Of a DNA stretch of 64,000 nt, positions 55,973-64,000 are shown in pieces. The notes under the pieces are model-generated. The model saw only the letters and a program-made list of their open reading frames with translations, ran no database searches and was not told the DNA's origin. Position 1 is the stretch's first letter; each line of letters opens with the position of its first letter. The translations under genes and the position numbers were made by a program. The stretch is from Planctomycetota bacterium (GTDB lineage: Bacteria > Planctomycetota > UBA1135 > GCA-002686595). The stretch is from positions 248,001 through 312,000 of the forward strand of contig JADJLZ010000007.1 of the NCBI GenBank assembly GCA_016709875.1, written 5' to 3'.

Positions 55973-57493
55973 TCAGCCGAAGACGATTCCCTGCGCGAGC
56001 GGGAGCTCGGTCGACCAGTTGACGGTGTTGGTCTGGCGACGCATGTAGGCCTTCCATGCGTCGCTGCCGGATTCGCGGCCGCCGCCGGTCTCCTTCTCGC
56101 CGCCGAAGGCGCCGCCGATCTCGGCACCGCTGGTGCCGATGTTGACGTTGGCGATGCCGCAATCGGAGCCGACAGAGGAGACGAATTTCTCCGCGGCGCG
56201 CATGTTCATGGTGAAGATCGCGGAGGAGAGGCCCTGCGGCACGTCGTTGTGCTTGGCGATCGCATCGTCGAGGTTCTTGACGCGAATCACCCACAGGAGC
56301 GGCGCGAAGGTCTCCTCCTGCACGCACTCCCACTCGTTCTGCGCACGCACGATCGCGGGCTCGACGAAGGAGCCCTTGCCGAGCTTGCCGGGGAGCTTCA
56401 CGCGCTTGCCGCCGCACAGGAGCTTGCCGCCCGCCTTGTTCGCGGCCGCGAGCGCCCGTTCCATGCCCGCGATCGCGCCTTCGTCGATCAAGGGTCCGCA
56501 GAGCGTGTCCTTCTTCGACGGATCGCCGATCTTGATGCCCGCGTAGGCCTTCACGAGGCGCTTCTCGACCGCGTCGGCAACCTTCTCGTGCACCAGCAGC
56601 CGGCGCGTCGTCGTGCAGCGCTGGCCGGCCGTGCCGACCGCGCCGAAGAGGATCGCGGGCAGCGCGAGCTCGAGGTCCGCGTCGTCCATCAGCACGATCG
56701 CATTGTTGCCGCCGCACTCGAGGATCGCACGCGCATAGCGCGCGGCGAGCTTCGCGGCGACGTCGCGGCCGACTTGCGTCGAACCCGTGAACGAGACGAG
56801 CGGGATGCGCTTGTCGGCGACGAGGTCCTTGCCGACGTCGTCGTGGCTGCCGATCACGAGCGAGCACAGCGCACCGAGCCCCTCGCGCTCGAGCACCGGC
56901 CGGCAAGCGTTGGTCATCGCGATCGCCGTGAGCGGCGCCTTGGCGCTCGGCTTCCAGATGCAGGCATCGCCGCAGATCAGGGCCAGCATCGAGTTCCAGG
57001 CCCAGACCGCGGCCGGGAAGTTGAACGCGCTGATGATCCCGACGACACCCAGCGGGTGGTACTGCTCGCGCATCGCGTGGCCCGGCCGCTCCGAGTGCAT
57101 CGAGAGGCCGTAGAGCATGCGCGACTGCCCCACCGCGAAGTCCGCGATGTCGATCGCCTCCTGGATCTCGCCCTGGCCCTCCGCGAGGATCTTGCCGACC
57201 TCGAGCGTCACGAGCTCGCCCAGCTGCTGCTTCTTCTCGCGCAGTGCGTTGCCGAGCTGGCGCACGATCTCGCCGCGCTTGGGAGCGGGCACCTCGCGCC
57301 ACTTCAGGAAGGCCGCGTGCGCCGCGCGCGCGACGGTCTCGTACTCCTTCGCGGTCGCCTGCTGCACGCGCCCGAGCACTTCGCCGGTCGCGGGATTGAC
57401 GCTTTCGAGGATCGGGCCGGTGGTCTTCAGCCACTTGCCCGCGTAGGCGCCGGAGTGAACAGGATCGATGCCGAGGTCGGTGAGGAGCTTCAT
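55973..57493 (-). CDS. Aldehyde dehydrogenase, ALDH7 (piperideine-6-carboxylate/aminoadipate-semialdehyde) type
   Basis: 506 residues from ATG 57493 (MKLLTDLGIDPVHSGAYAGK). NAD-site and catalytic motifs: GVVGIISAFNFPAAVWAWNS, FTGSTQVGRDVAAKLAARYA, ILECGGNNAIVLMDDADLEL (Glu base) and FGAVGTAGQRCTTTRRLLVH (Cys nucleophile). The TAGQRCTTTRR context and GGNNA are the hallmark of ALDH7/antiquitin relatives, which oxidise aminoadipate semialdehyde in lysine breakdown and also other aldehydes. In box loci an ALDH (BoxD) oxidises a ring-cleavage semialdehyde, but this gene is 7 kb away and on the other strand. The stop is 14 bp from the palindrome. Confidence 0.9.
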   Translation of the reverse strand: MKLLTDLGIDPVHSGAYAGKWLKTTGPILESVNPATGEVLGRVQQATAKEYETVARAAHAAFLKWREVPAPKRGEIVRQLGNALREKKQQLGELVTLEVGKILAEGQGEIQEAIDIADFAVGQSRMLYGLSMHSERPGHAMREQYHPLGVVGIISAFNFPAAVWAWNSMLALICGDACIWKPSAKAPLTAIAMTNACRPVLEREGLGALCSLVIGSHDDVGKDLVADKRIPLVSFTGSTQVGRDVAAKLAARYARAILECGGNNAIVLMDDADLELALPAILFGAVGTAGQRCTTTRRLLVHEKVADAVEKRLVKAYAGIKIGDPSKKDTLCGPLIDEGAIAGMERALAAANKAGGKLLCGGKRVKLPGKLGKGSFVEPAIVRAQNEWECVQEETFAPLLWVIRVKNLDDAIAKHNDVPQGLSSAIFTMNMRAAEKFVSSVGSDCGIANVNIGTSGAEIGGAFGGEKETGGGRESGSDAWKAYMRRQTNTVNWSTELPLAQGIVFG

Positions 57494-57812
57494 GAGCCGC
57501 ACAAGGTAGCGCAGGTCCGCGCGGCTGTCAGGGGCAGGCGGCCGGGCCCTGCGCAAGTTCGTATCCGGGCACGCCAGAGGCCTTCTGTCCTGCCGTGCGC
57601 GCCTCCCCTCGATCTACGGATGTCCGCGCAGCACCCCGGATGATTCCGAGCACTACGCGCGCCTGCCTTACGACTTCAGACACCTGAGCCCCGCGCGGGT
57701 ATCAGTCCACGCTAGCGCCACGAATGCCGTGAGTCCTTGCGGCTCCCCCTCTGCGAATCCGCAGGCCAGGAACATGGAGCCCGCCGCGCTCACAGAAAGC
57801 GAATCGGTCTCC
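57494..57812. other. Divergent intergenic region, 319 bp
   Basis: Lies between the divergent ALDH7 and secreted-repeat genes. It contains no convincing frame on either strand, no T-run terminator and no clear palindrome; promoters for both neighbours must lie here. An in-frame ATG at 57774 could extend the plus-strand gene by 13 codons, but the signal peptide fits better from 57813. Confidence 0.5.
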
Positions 57813-59123
57813 ATGAATCCGAACCTATCCAGGCTCACTCCGCTCGTCTCCTCGACCCTCGGCACCGCCGCCGCGCTGCTGCTCGTCGCCGCGTCTGCGT
57901 CGGCGCTCGGGAACTGGACGGGCGTCACCGTCCTCGAACCCAGCATGCTCTCCTCCGGGCCGCCCGAGGCGCCCATCGTGGACAGCGACGCGGTCGGTCA
58001 CGCGGTCTGCGTGTGGACCTCGCCCTCGATGGGCGTCGTGTTCACCGAGCGCTATCCCGGTGCGACCTGGTCGAACCCGATGACAGTCCCGACCGCGCTC
58101 GATGGCTTCTCCCCGCAGGTCGCGATCGGCGCGAACGGGCTCGTCGCGGTCACGTGGGTGACGCCCGGCCAGGAATTCAATCCGCCGAAACTGATGGCGA
58201 GCGTGCGCCCCGCCGGCGGTGCCTTCCTCGCACCCAAACAACTCGTCTCCGGCGTCTACGTCTTCGACGCGAAGGTCGACGTGTGCGCGTCGGGCTCGGT
58301 CACCGTCGTCTGGAGCCAGTCGAACCGCATCCAGTCCGCGCTGCGCACCAGCGCGGGCCAGTGGTCGCCGGTGCGCGCGCTCTCGCCGCTGGGCCTAACC
58401 TCGCGCCTGCCTGATCTCGCCGTCAACGACGCGGGAGCCGCGCTCGTGGTCTGGCAGGAGACGCTCGCCGGCGGCACGGGCCCGGGCGCGATCGCAGCCG
58501 CGTACAGGCCCGCACCCGCGCGCTCGGAATTCGGAGTGTCGCAGGTCGTATCCGCCGGCACCGGCGCGCAGACCTGGAGTCCGAAGGCACTGATCGACGC
58601 CGACGGCGACGCAGCGGTCGGCTATCTCGACGGCAACCACCTCGTGCTCGCAGAAAAGCCCTACGGCAGCCGCTGGGACCTTCCGCAGCAGATCTCGCCG
58701 ATGGGCGACTCCGTCTACTCCTGCGCCCTGGCGATGGACGCCGACGGCGACGTGATCGCCGCCTGGCAGTCGCTCGACCCATCCAACTACGGCACGGTCT
58801 CCAAGCGCACGCTGCCCGCTTTCGCGCCCTGGGGCCCGGTCACGGTGCTCTCCTCGGGCCTGCAAGATGCGAGCTATCCAAGCGCCGCGATCGCGGCCGA
58901 CGGTTCGATCGCGAGCGTCACCTGGACCGACAACAATACCTTCGCAGCGCACGCCGCTCTCGGCCGTCTGCGCGGCGCGTGGACGGTCGACACCATCGGC
59001 ACTTGCTGGTGGAACACGCAGATGCCGGTCGCCGCGGGCTCGGGTGCCGTCTCGGTCGTCTGGCCGATGCCGACGGCGAATCCCAATGTGACGAAGATGG
59101 TCGCGAACGCCTACACGCCGTGA
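57813..59123 (+). CDS. Secreted repeat protein with WVW/VVWxxx beta-propeller-like repeats
   Basis: 436 residues from ATG 57813 (MNPNLSRLTPLVSSTLGTAA, signal peptide cleaved near ASALG). Repeats of about 55 residues each have a G-x-(A/V)-(V/I)-x-V-W core: DAVGHAVCVWTSPSMGVVFT, NGLVAVTWVTPGQEFNPPKL, GSVTVVWSQSNRIQSALRTS, AGAALVVWQETLAGGTGPGA, DGDVIAAWQSLDPSNYGTV and SIASVTWTDNNTFAAHAALG. This is the pattern of seven-bladed propeller proteins found on cell surfaces. It ends in a strand (PNVTKMVANAYTP) without an anchor motif. Function unknown. Confidence 0.75.
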   Translation: MNPNLSRLTPLVSSTLGTAAALLLVAASASALGNWTGVTVLEPSMLSSGPPEAPIVDSDAVGHAVCVWTSPSMGVVFTERYPGATWSNPMTVPTALDGFSPQVAIGANGLVAVTWVTPGQEFNPPKLMASVRPAGGAFLAPKQLVSGVYVFDAKVDVCASGSVTVVWSQSNRIQSALRTSAGQWSPVRALSPLGLTSRLPDLAVNDAGAALVVWQETLAGGTGPGAIAAAYRPAPARSEFGVSQVVSAGTGAQTWSPKALIDADGDAAVGYLDGNHLVLAEKPYGSRWDLPQQISPMGDSVYSCALAMDADGDVIAAWQSLDPSNYGTVSKRTLPAFAPWGPVTVLSSGLQDASYPSAAIAADGSIASVTWTDNNTFAAHAALGRLRGAWTVDTIGTCWWNTQMPVAAGSGAVSVVWPMPTANPNVTKMVANAYTP

Positions 59124-59243
59124 GCGCGTGAGGCAGACTCGATCGGCACCGCGCGACGCGTGCGGTGCCGATCCAATTCGTAGCCACACACCGCGAGGAG
59201 GAGCTGAGACCGAAGGCGAAGGGATTGAGGAGCCTGCGGCCGC

Positions 59244-60542
59244 TCAGCGCGCGGGGTTGGCCGGTGGGCTGATCGTGGCCACGCGTCTGCGGATGTCCGC
59301 TCTGGCGTCGAAGGCGCACTCCTCGATGATCCATCGTGGCAGCGCTTCGAACCGGCGCAGCCAGCACAGCGCCCGCTCACGGCAGCCCATGCACGGATTG
59401 CGCTCGTAGGCGTAGAGCGCGAGCCGCGGGTCGACGACCTCGGGGGACTCCTTCAGGATGTCGAGCAGGCCCCAACAGACTCCGTGCTGTTCGTCCACGT
59501 CCTCGAGCGGCCGCAGCGCGGCGACGATCGCCTCGGCGTCGCGCGCGAGCGTGCTGCGTGCGAGCATCTCGAAGCCGACGAGCAGGTCGCCGCGCGCGAG
59601 CGCCTCGAGGCCACACGCGCGCACGCCAGGCTCCGAGTGCTTGGACAGGCAGCGCGCGGCCCAGTAGCGCACCTGGTCGTCGGAGTGTCGCGAGAGTTCG
59701 AAGATGCGCGGGTGGAGCGGCGCCATCGTCGACATGCCCAGACACCAGAGCGCGTGATGCAGCGGCCGTGGTTCCACGAGTTCGAGCAGCAGGTCGAGCA
59801 GGCGTCCGAGCTCTTCGCGCGTCGCCTTGCGCCCCCACGCGGGCGCCCAGATCGAGCCCTTCGGCTCGGCCGCAGTGCGGATCTCGCGGATCACGAACTC
59901 GATCGTCGGGCGCGCGCGGGCGGGCCGACTTGCGGGTGCGTGAGCCTGCTCGCGACTCCGTTCGACGCGCTCAAGGTAGGCACGCAGGTTCGCATCGCGC
60001 GCGGCATGGGTGGCGATCAGCGCGAGCGCGGCTCCCTCGGAGCGCGGCTGGTCGTACTCAAGGAAGTCGTCCTCATCCGCCGAGAAGTCCGCGTCCTGCG
60101 CGCAGCGCTTGCCGAACTCGCGCGCGAGGAACAGCAACCCGGCGTCTCCGTCCAGAGCGAGGATGGCTCCCACAGCGTAGTAGTTGGAGTCGCGACCGGG
60201 ACCGAAACAGGCGTAGAGCGCCTCGCGCGCGCCCGCGACTCCGCGTCGCGCGAGTTCCTTCGACAGCGCCGCCCGCTGGTCGCGGTCGTGGGGATCCTCC
60301 GGCACGGGCAGCGCGACCACCTCGTGCTCGACGCCTGCCGCGAGCACGAGATCCGCGAGCCAGTCCTCGCGCATTCCGTGACACTGCGGATCGTAGACGC
60401 CACAGACCGTCGCCGCTGTGAGCACTTCGTCGCGGAACTCCCCCACCCCATGCCGCGCGACGTGGATCTTCGCGCGGCCGAGGCCGGTCGCGAGCGCGCG
60501 GCGGAACTCCTCGCGCGAGAGCGGGTACGCGGGTGCCGTCAA
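59244..60542 (-). CDS. HEAT-like helical repeat protein
   Basis: 432 residues from TTG 60542, the only in-frame start close to the upstream stop (1 bp between TGA of the SnoaL-like gene and the TTG). No signal peptide. Alpha-helical repeats with HEAT-like spacing: DLLVGFEMLARSTLARDAEA, IFELSRHSDDQVRYWAARCL, YACFGPGRDSNYYAVGAI and CWGLLDILKESPEVVDPRLA. Several Cys and Trp residues (CLGMSTM, NPCMGCRERALCWLR) sit in the last third; CMGC..ALC could hold a metal, but this is speculative. It is probably translationally linked to the SnoaL-like gene. Function unknown. Confidence 0.72.
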   Translation of the reverse strand: MTAPAYPLSREEFRRALATGLGRAKIHVARHGVGEFRDEVLTAATVCGVYDPQCHGMREDWLADLVLAAGVEHEVVALPVPEDPHDRDQRAALSKELARRGVAGAREALYACFGPGRDSNYYAVGAILALDGDAGLLFLAREFGKRCAQDADFSADEDDFLEYDQPRSEGAALALIATHAARDANLRAYLERVERSREQAHAPASRPARARPTIEFVIREIRTAAEPKGSIWAPAWGRKATREELGRLLDLLLELVEPRPLHHALWCLGMSTMAPLHPRIFELSRHSDDQVRYWAARCLSKHSEPGVRACGLEALARGDLLVGFEMLARSTLARDAEAIVAALRPLEDVDEQHGVCWGLLDILKESPEVVDPRLALYAYERNPCMGCRERALCWLRRFEALPRWIIEECAFDARADIRRRVATISPPANPAR

Positions 60543-60543
60543 G

Positions 60544-60933
60544 TCACTTCAGTGCGCGCTGCACCACCGCCGTGTCCGTGTGCTGCACGAAGGTCTGCAC
60601 CTTGTCGCCTTTGAACTTCCAGACGTGCACGTACGGCACGCGCATGCTCTTGCCGCTGGCCTTGTACTTGCCGCTGTAGGTTCCGAGCGCGACGACGGTG
60701 TCGCCCTCCGCGACGAGTTGCTGCGGGACGGCCGCGAAGCCCTCCCACTCGCTGCCGAGCTTCATGAAGACGTTCTCGAGCACGGCCTGGGGTCCCGAAT
60801 AGGTGCCGCCGTAGGGAAAGCCTTCGGCCTCGGTCCAACTCACGTCGGGTGCGAGGACGCCGAGCACGTTCGGCACGTCGCCGCGGGCGAAGGCTTCGTA
60901 GAGGCCGCGGACGGTTGCACTGTGGTTGCTCAT
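60544..60933 (-). CDS. SnoaL-like / nuclear transport factor 2-like protein
   Basis: 129 residues from ATG 60933. The NTF2-like fold is clear: RGLYEAFARGDVPNVLGVLA, then DVSWTEAEGFPYGGTYSGPQ, VLENVFMKLGSEWEGFAAVP, EGDTVVALGTYSGKYKASGK and YVHVWKFKGDKVQTFVQHTD. Such proteins include small isomerases, hydrolases and binding proteins of polyketide, steroid and stress pathways. It probably binds a small hydrophobic ligand in the cone-shaped pocket. Followed 1 bp later by the HEAT-like gene, so co-transcribed. Confidence 0.88.
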   Translation of the reverse strand: MSNHSATVRGLYEAFARGDVPNVLGVLAPDVSWTEAEGFPYGGTYSGPQAVLENVFMKLGSEWEGFAAVPQQLVAEGDTVVALGTYSGKYKASGKSMRVPYVHVWKFKGDKVQTFVQHTDTAVVQRALK

Positions 60934-60988
60934 GGAGCACAAGCCTAACCCGCCCCCAGCGCGAACGGGAGCCGAGCCGACCCCGTGC

Positions 60989-61348
60989 TCACGGGCGCAC
61001 GACGCGCTTGAAGCTCAGGTCCACGATCATGCACTTGTCCGGCGAGAGTTCGAGCGCGACCTCGTAGCGCTCTCCATCCGCGGGATTGAGCGCGAAGGCG
61101 ATCGCGTTCACGGGGTGGTGGTAGCTCTGCAAATCGCCGAGCAGCGCGCACGCCTGCGCCGCGCGCATGCCCGGGTGGAGCTTCTCGATGACGGACCAGT
61201 CGACCTCAGGGTAGGCGGTCGAGGAGTAGGCCTCGGCGTGCCAGCCCGCGGACACGTGCCAGGGCTTCGTCACGAGGCGCGGCGCGGAGCGGCAGGCGCC
61301 GGCGAGCACGAGCAGGAGCGCAAGGAGTGTGGCGAGCGGCGGTTTCAT
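60989..61348 (-). CDS. Putative lipoprotein, function unknown
   Basis: 119 residues from ATG 61348, with GGAGG 4-5 bp upstream. MKPPLATLLALLLVLAGACR is a lipoprotein signal (lipobox LAGAC). The mature part has a DUF-like beta region (AYPEVDWSVIEKLHPGMRAA, ERYEVALELSPDKCMIVDLS). PDKCMIV with the earlier QACALL could form a disulfide. Divergent from ettA with a 69-bp gap. No family is recognised. Confidence 0.7.
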   Translation of the reverse strand: MKPPLATLLALLLVLAGACRSAPRLVTKPWHVSAGWHAEAYSSTAYPEVDWSVIEKLHPGMRAAQACALLGDLQSYHHPVNAIAFALNPADGERYEVALELSPDKCMIVDLSFKRVVRP

Positions 61349-61417
61349 GGGTCCTCCGTGCATGGGCGGGCGCGCCATTCCATGGCTGCGTCCGCTCGAC
61401 TATCATCTCCGCCCCCC

Positions 61418-63115
61418 ATGGCGGACAAGATCATCTATCAGATCCAGGAACTCTCGAAGTACTACGGCCAGCGCCAGGTGCTGAAGGGTATCACGCTCTC
61501 GTTCCTCGAGGGCGCGAAGATCGGCATCATCGGCCCCAACGGCGCCGGGAAGTCGACGTTGCTGCGCATCCTCGCGGGCGAGGACAAGCAGTTCGAGGGC
61601 ACGGCGAAGCCGATCAACGGGCTCTCGATCGGCTACCTCTCGCAGGAGCCGCCGCTCAACGAGTCGCTCGACGTGATGGGCAACCTCAAGGAGGCCGTCG
61701 CGCCGCTCGTTGCGATCCACAAGCGCTACGACGAGGTCTCCGAGCTGCTCGGCACGGCCGAGGGCGCGCAAGCCGACAAGCTCAACACCGAGTTCGAGCA
61801 CTTGACCGAGGAGATGACGCACAAGGAGATCTGGGAGCTCGAATCGCGCCTCGAACAGGCCGCGGGCGCGCTCGGTCTGCCGCCGCCGGATGCGAACGTG
61901 ACCAAGCTCTCGGGCGGCGAGCGCCGGCGCGTCGCGCTGTGCAAGCTGCTGCTCAACCACCCCGACCTCTTGCTGCTCGACGAACCGACCAACCACCTCG
62001 ACACGGATGCGGTCGAGTGGCTCGAGCACCACCTGCAGGAGTACCAGGGCTCGGTGATCCTGATCACGCACGACCGCTACTTCCTCGACAACGTCGTGGG
62101 CTGGATGCTCGAGGTCGAGCGCGGGTTGGGCCGACCGTACAAGGGCAACTACTCGGCCTTCCTGGCGCAAAAGAGCATGGATCTGGCCAACAAGAAGGGC
62201 CAGAACGAGACGCGCGAGAAGCTCATCGAGCGCGAGCGCGAGTGGCTGGGCAAGTCGCCCAAGGCGCGCTCGACGCGCTCGAAGTCGCGTCTGGCGCGCT
62301 ACAAGGAACTGCTCGAGCAGAAGGCCGACGAGGCGCTCGACTCGCTCGACCTGCGCATCCCGCCCGGCCCGCGCCTGGGTGACAAGGTGATCGTGCTCGA
62401 CCACGTCACGAAGGGCTTCGGTGGGCGCACGCTGATCCAGGACCTTTCGCTCGAAGTGCCGCCCGGCGGCATCCTGGGCATCATCGGCGCGAACGGTCAG
62501 GGCAAGACGACGCTGCTCAAGATGATCACCGGGCGCGAGAAGCCCGACCAGGGCAAGGTCGACATCGGCGCGACGGTCAAGATGGTCTGGCTCGACCAGT
62601 CGCGCACCGTGCTCGACGACACGAAGACGGTCTACGACAACATCACCGAGGGCAACCCGCAGATCCCCTTCGGCAACAAGATCCTCGACGGCCGCGCCTA
62701 CGTCGCGCGCTTCAACTTCAAGGGCGAGGACCAGCAGAAGCTGCTCGGCGAGTGCTCGGGCGGGATGCGCAACCGCGTGCTGCTGGCGAAGATGCTGCGC
62801 GAGCCGGCCAACGTGATCCTGCTCGACGAACCGACCAACGACCTGGACCTCGAGACGCTGCGCGTGCTCGAGGAGGCGATCCAGGAGTACACCGGCTCGG
62901 CGATCGTCGTGACGCACGATCGCTACTTCCTGAACCGCGTGGCGACGCACATCCTCTCCTTCGAGGGCGAGGTCGACCCGGGCAAGGGGCCGGAAGTGGT
63001 CTTCTTCCCGGGCGACTACGAGTCCTACCACGAGTTCCGCGAGAAGGATCGCGCCGCACGCGGCCTCGGATCGAAGTCGCGCGCCGGGAAGTACCGCCAG
63101 CTGCTGCGCGACTGA
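61418..63115 (+). CDS. ettA: ABC-F translation factor EttA (energy-dependent translational throttle)
   Basis: 565 residues from ATG 61418. Two ABC domains: Walker A GIIGPNGAGKSTLLRILAGE with signature VTKLSGGERRRVALCKLLLN and Walker B LLLLDEPTNHLDTD; then GIIGANGQGKTTLLKMITGR with a degenerate signature GECSGGMRNRVLLAKM and DEPTNDLDLETLR. EttA hallmarks are the N-terminal start IIYQIQELSKYYGQRQVLKG, the 35-residue arm (about residues 95-135) and the linker with TRSKSRLARYKELLEQ. No membrane domains. It binds the ribosomal E site and gates the first elongation cycles according to ATP/ADP. One base before the Nudix gene, so probably an operon. Confidence 0.95.
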   Translation: MADKIIYQIQELSKYYGQRQVLKGITLSFLEGAKIGIIGPNGAGKSTLLRILAGEDKQFEGTAKPINGLSIGYLSQEPPLNESLDVMGNLKEAVAPLVAIHKRYDEVSELLGTAEGAQADKLNTEFEHLTEEMTHKEIWELESRLEQAAGALGLPPPDANVTKLSGGERRRVALCKLLLNHPDLLLLDEPTNHLDTDAVEWLEHHLQEYQGSVILITHDRYFLDNVVGWMLEVERGLGRPYKGNYSAFLAQKSMDLANKKGQNETREKLIEREREWLGKSPKARSTRSKSRLARYKELLEQKADEALDSLDLRIPPGPRLGDKVIVLDHVTKGFGGRTLIQDLSLEVPPGGILGIIGANGQGKTTLLKMITGREKPDQGKVDIGATVKMVWLDQSRTVLDDTKTVYDNITEGNPQIPFGNKILDGRAYVARFNFKGEDQQKLLGECSGGMRNRVLLAKMLREPANVILLDEPTNDLDLETLRVLEEAIQEYTGSAIVVTHDRYFLNRVATHILSFEGEVDPGKGPEVVFFPGDYESYHEFREKDRAARGLGSKSRAGKYRQLLRD

Positions 63116-63116
63116 A

Positions 63117-63695
63117 ATGGCCCGGCTGCGACAGGCCGAACTGCCGCGCGATCGCGATCTCGCGCTCGCGCGAACGATCCTCGAGCGCTACGCGCCGAAG
63201 GACAGCGAGCAGCGCAAGACGCGCGACGCGATGCTCTCGTTCGTCGAGCTGCATCCGCGCGACGCGCACCTGCGCACGTGCGTCGAGGGACACCTGACGG
63301 CGTCGGCGCTCGTGATCGATCGTTCGCGCGGCAAGGCGCTGCTCACCTTCCACAAGAAGTTGAACCGCTGGCTGCAGCTCGGCGGACACTGCGACGGCGA
63401 CGCGAACCTCGCGGGCGTCGCGCTGCGCGAGTGCTGGGAGGAGAGCGGCATCGACGGGCTCCAGATCGATCCCGAACCCATCGACCTCGACATCCACCTG
63501 ATCCCCGCGCGCAAGGACGAGCCCGCGCACCTGCACCTGGACACGCGCTTCCACGTCTACGCGCCCGCGCGCGCGCGCGAGACGCTCAGCGAGGAGTCGC
63601 ACTCGCTCGCCTGGTTCGACGAAGCCGGCCTGCGCGCGATCGACACCGACGCCAGCGTGCGCCGACTCTTCACGCTCGCCTTCGGCCCCGCGTGA
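63117..63695 (+). CDS. Nudix hydrolase
   Basis: 192 residues. The Nudix box lies in GHCDGDANLAGVALREC and WEESGI; the classical G-x5-E start is replaced by a related acidic form, but the R-E-x-W-E-E-S-G core is intact. An N-terminal extension of about 65 residues precedes it (ALARTILERYAPKDSEQRKT). ALVIDRSRGKALLTFHKKLN is the typical first strand. It hydrolyses a nucleoside-diphosphate-linked substrate with Mg2+; substrate unknown. Its stop lies inside the first of two identical terminator-like sequences. Confidence 0.9.
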   Translation: MARLRQAELPRDRDLALARTILERYAPKDSEQRKTRDAMLSFVELHPRDAHLRTCVEGHLTASALVIDRSRGKALLTFHKKLNRWLQLGGHCDGDANLAGVALRECWEESGIDGLQIDPEPIDLDIHLIPARKDEPAHLHLDTRFHVYAPARARETLSEESHSLAWFDEAGLRAIDTDASVRRLFTLAFGPA

Positions 63696-63722
63696 AAAAA
63701 CCAGCCCGCCTGGTTTTTTGAC
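63692..63722 (+). terminator. Terminator-like hairpin after Nudix gene
   Basis: AAAAAACCAG (63695-63704) and CTGGTTTTTT (63710-63719) form a hairpin with a CCCGC loop, with a six-T tract on the 3' side, starting at the last base of the Nudix stop codon. The whole 31-nt sequence recurs exactly, reversed, at 63815-63845. Confidence 0.65.
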
Positions 63723-63814
63723 ACCTCCAGGAAGCAGCCCGCCGGCGAGCTCGGGGTCGGGCGTGTGGGACTCGAGAGCGGGCGGCCACTCGTGGGGGCC
63801 ATCGCAGGAGGACC

Positions 63815-63845
63815 GTCAAAAAACCAGGCGGGCTGGTTTTTTCAC
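63815..63845 (-). terminator. Terminator-like hairpin after the convergent gene, same sequence inverted
   Basis: Identical on the minus strand to 63692-63722, and likewise beginning with the TGA stop of the gene it serves. The 92-bp spacer 63723-63814 contains no gene. Confidence 0.65.
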
Positions 63846-64000
63846 ACCCAGCGTCCGGGCTCCGCCTGGTTGGCGATCTCGATCAGGGCGAGGTCGGCGA
63901 TCGACTCGCGCGCGCCGCTCGAGCCAGGGACGACGAGTTGGAAGTTCCCAGGCTCGTACACGACCCAGGCGAGCGGCTCGATCTCGTTCAGCCAGAACGA
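63842..64000 (-). CDS. Hypothetical protein, C-terminal 52 residues only
   Basis: Open frame entering from the right edge and ending at TGA 63842-63844. It reads SFWLNEIEPLAWVVYEPGNF, then QLVVPGSSGARESIADLALI and EIANQAEPGRWV. No family is assigned from such a short part. It is convergent with the Nudix gene and shares the same terminator sequence at its end. Confidence 0.55.
   Translation of the reverse strand, partial: SFWLNEIEPLAWVVYEPGNFQLVVPGSSGARESIADLALIEIANQAEPGRWV

Noticed and set aside
55973..57493. Assigning the ALDH7-type gene as BoxD of the benzoyl-CoA pathway
   Set aside because: Sequence motifs fit ALDH7 lysine-type enzymes and it is 7 kb away on the other strand; no evidence ties it to the box genes.

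Overview
The window is high-GC DNA from a bacterium with a Gram-negative style envelope (lipoproteins, an outer-membrane porin, YajC). Several features point to Planctomycetota: an ECF sigma factor next to a TPR-bearing Ser/Thr kinase, many HEAT-repeat proteins, secreted proteins sharing a planctomycete-style C-terminal module, a TIGR03790-type protein (family linked to exosortase genomes), and a sigma factor fused to a membrane segment plus carboxypeptidase-regulatory-like domains. This placement is inference; no rRNA or tRNA gene is visible to confirm it.

Layout. 1-9.4 kb: a partial glycosyltransferase-39-like membrane protein, a sulfatase-fold lipoprotein, malate dehydrogenase, small envelope proteins, then the kinase and its ECF sigma factor. 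9.4-17.4 kb: isocitrate dehydrogenase, HEAT/TPR proteins, a double-vWA membrane protein, mnmA, yajC and a YraN-family gene. 17.5-24.5 kb: a polyprenyl glycosylphosphotransferase, a complete IS1-like element inserted at its stop codon, a TIGR03790-type secreted protein, a beta-helix protein and a small membrane protein. 24.6-35.5 kb: a secreted propeller-like protein, mnmG, a HEAT/TPR protein, a Gfo/Idh/MocA oxidoreductase, a histone-deacetylase-like hydrolase, a methyltransferase, a radical SAM protein, and a PadR regulator paired with an unusual permease-prefix protein. 35.6-39.5 kb: a metal-uptake locus (small metal-locus-like protein, porin, ZnuA-like binding protein, damaged ZnuB-like permease).

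39.6-48.5 kb: secreted proteins with a shared C-terminal module, a metallopeptidase with an amber codon at its catalytic Glu, and a boxR / boxC-boxB cluster for aerobic benzoyl-CoA degradation. This is the most notable metabolic system in the window. BoxC is the dihydrodiol lyase, BoxB the diiron epoxidase component, and BoxR a divergent regulator with a shikimate-kinase-like domain; the reductase BoxA is not in the window. 48.6-64 kb: the sigma/carboxypeptidase-regulatory fusion, an ABC-2 exporter, a beta-lactamase-fold protein, a family-4 glycosyltransferase, an ALDH7-type dehydrogenase, a secreted repeat protein, a HEAT protein, a SnoaL-like protein, EttA and a Nudix hydrolase.

Many genes, mostly between 37 and 55.2 kb, are broken by single-base frameshifts. 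Often two compensating shifts flank a short out-of-frame stretch inside an otherwise well-conserved protein, and two genes (znuB-like, boxC) also seem to lack internal segments. Consensus or assembly error explains this better than mass gene decay. The affected genes are therefore listed as single loci, with approximate shift positions. Two kinds of long perfect inverted repeat lie between convergent genes (55.84-55.96 kb and 63.69-63.85 kb).
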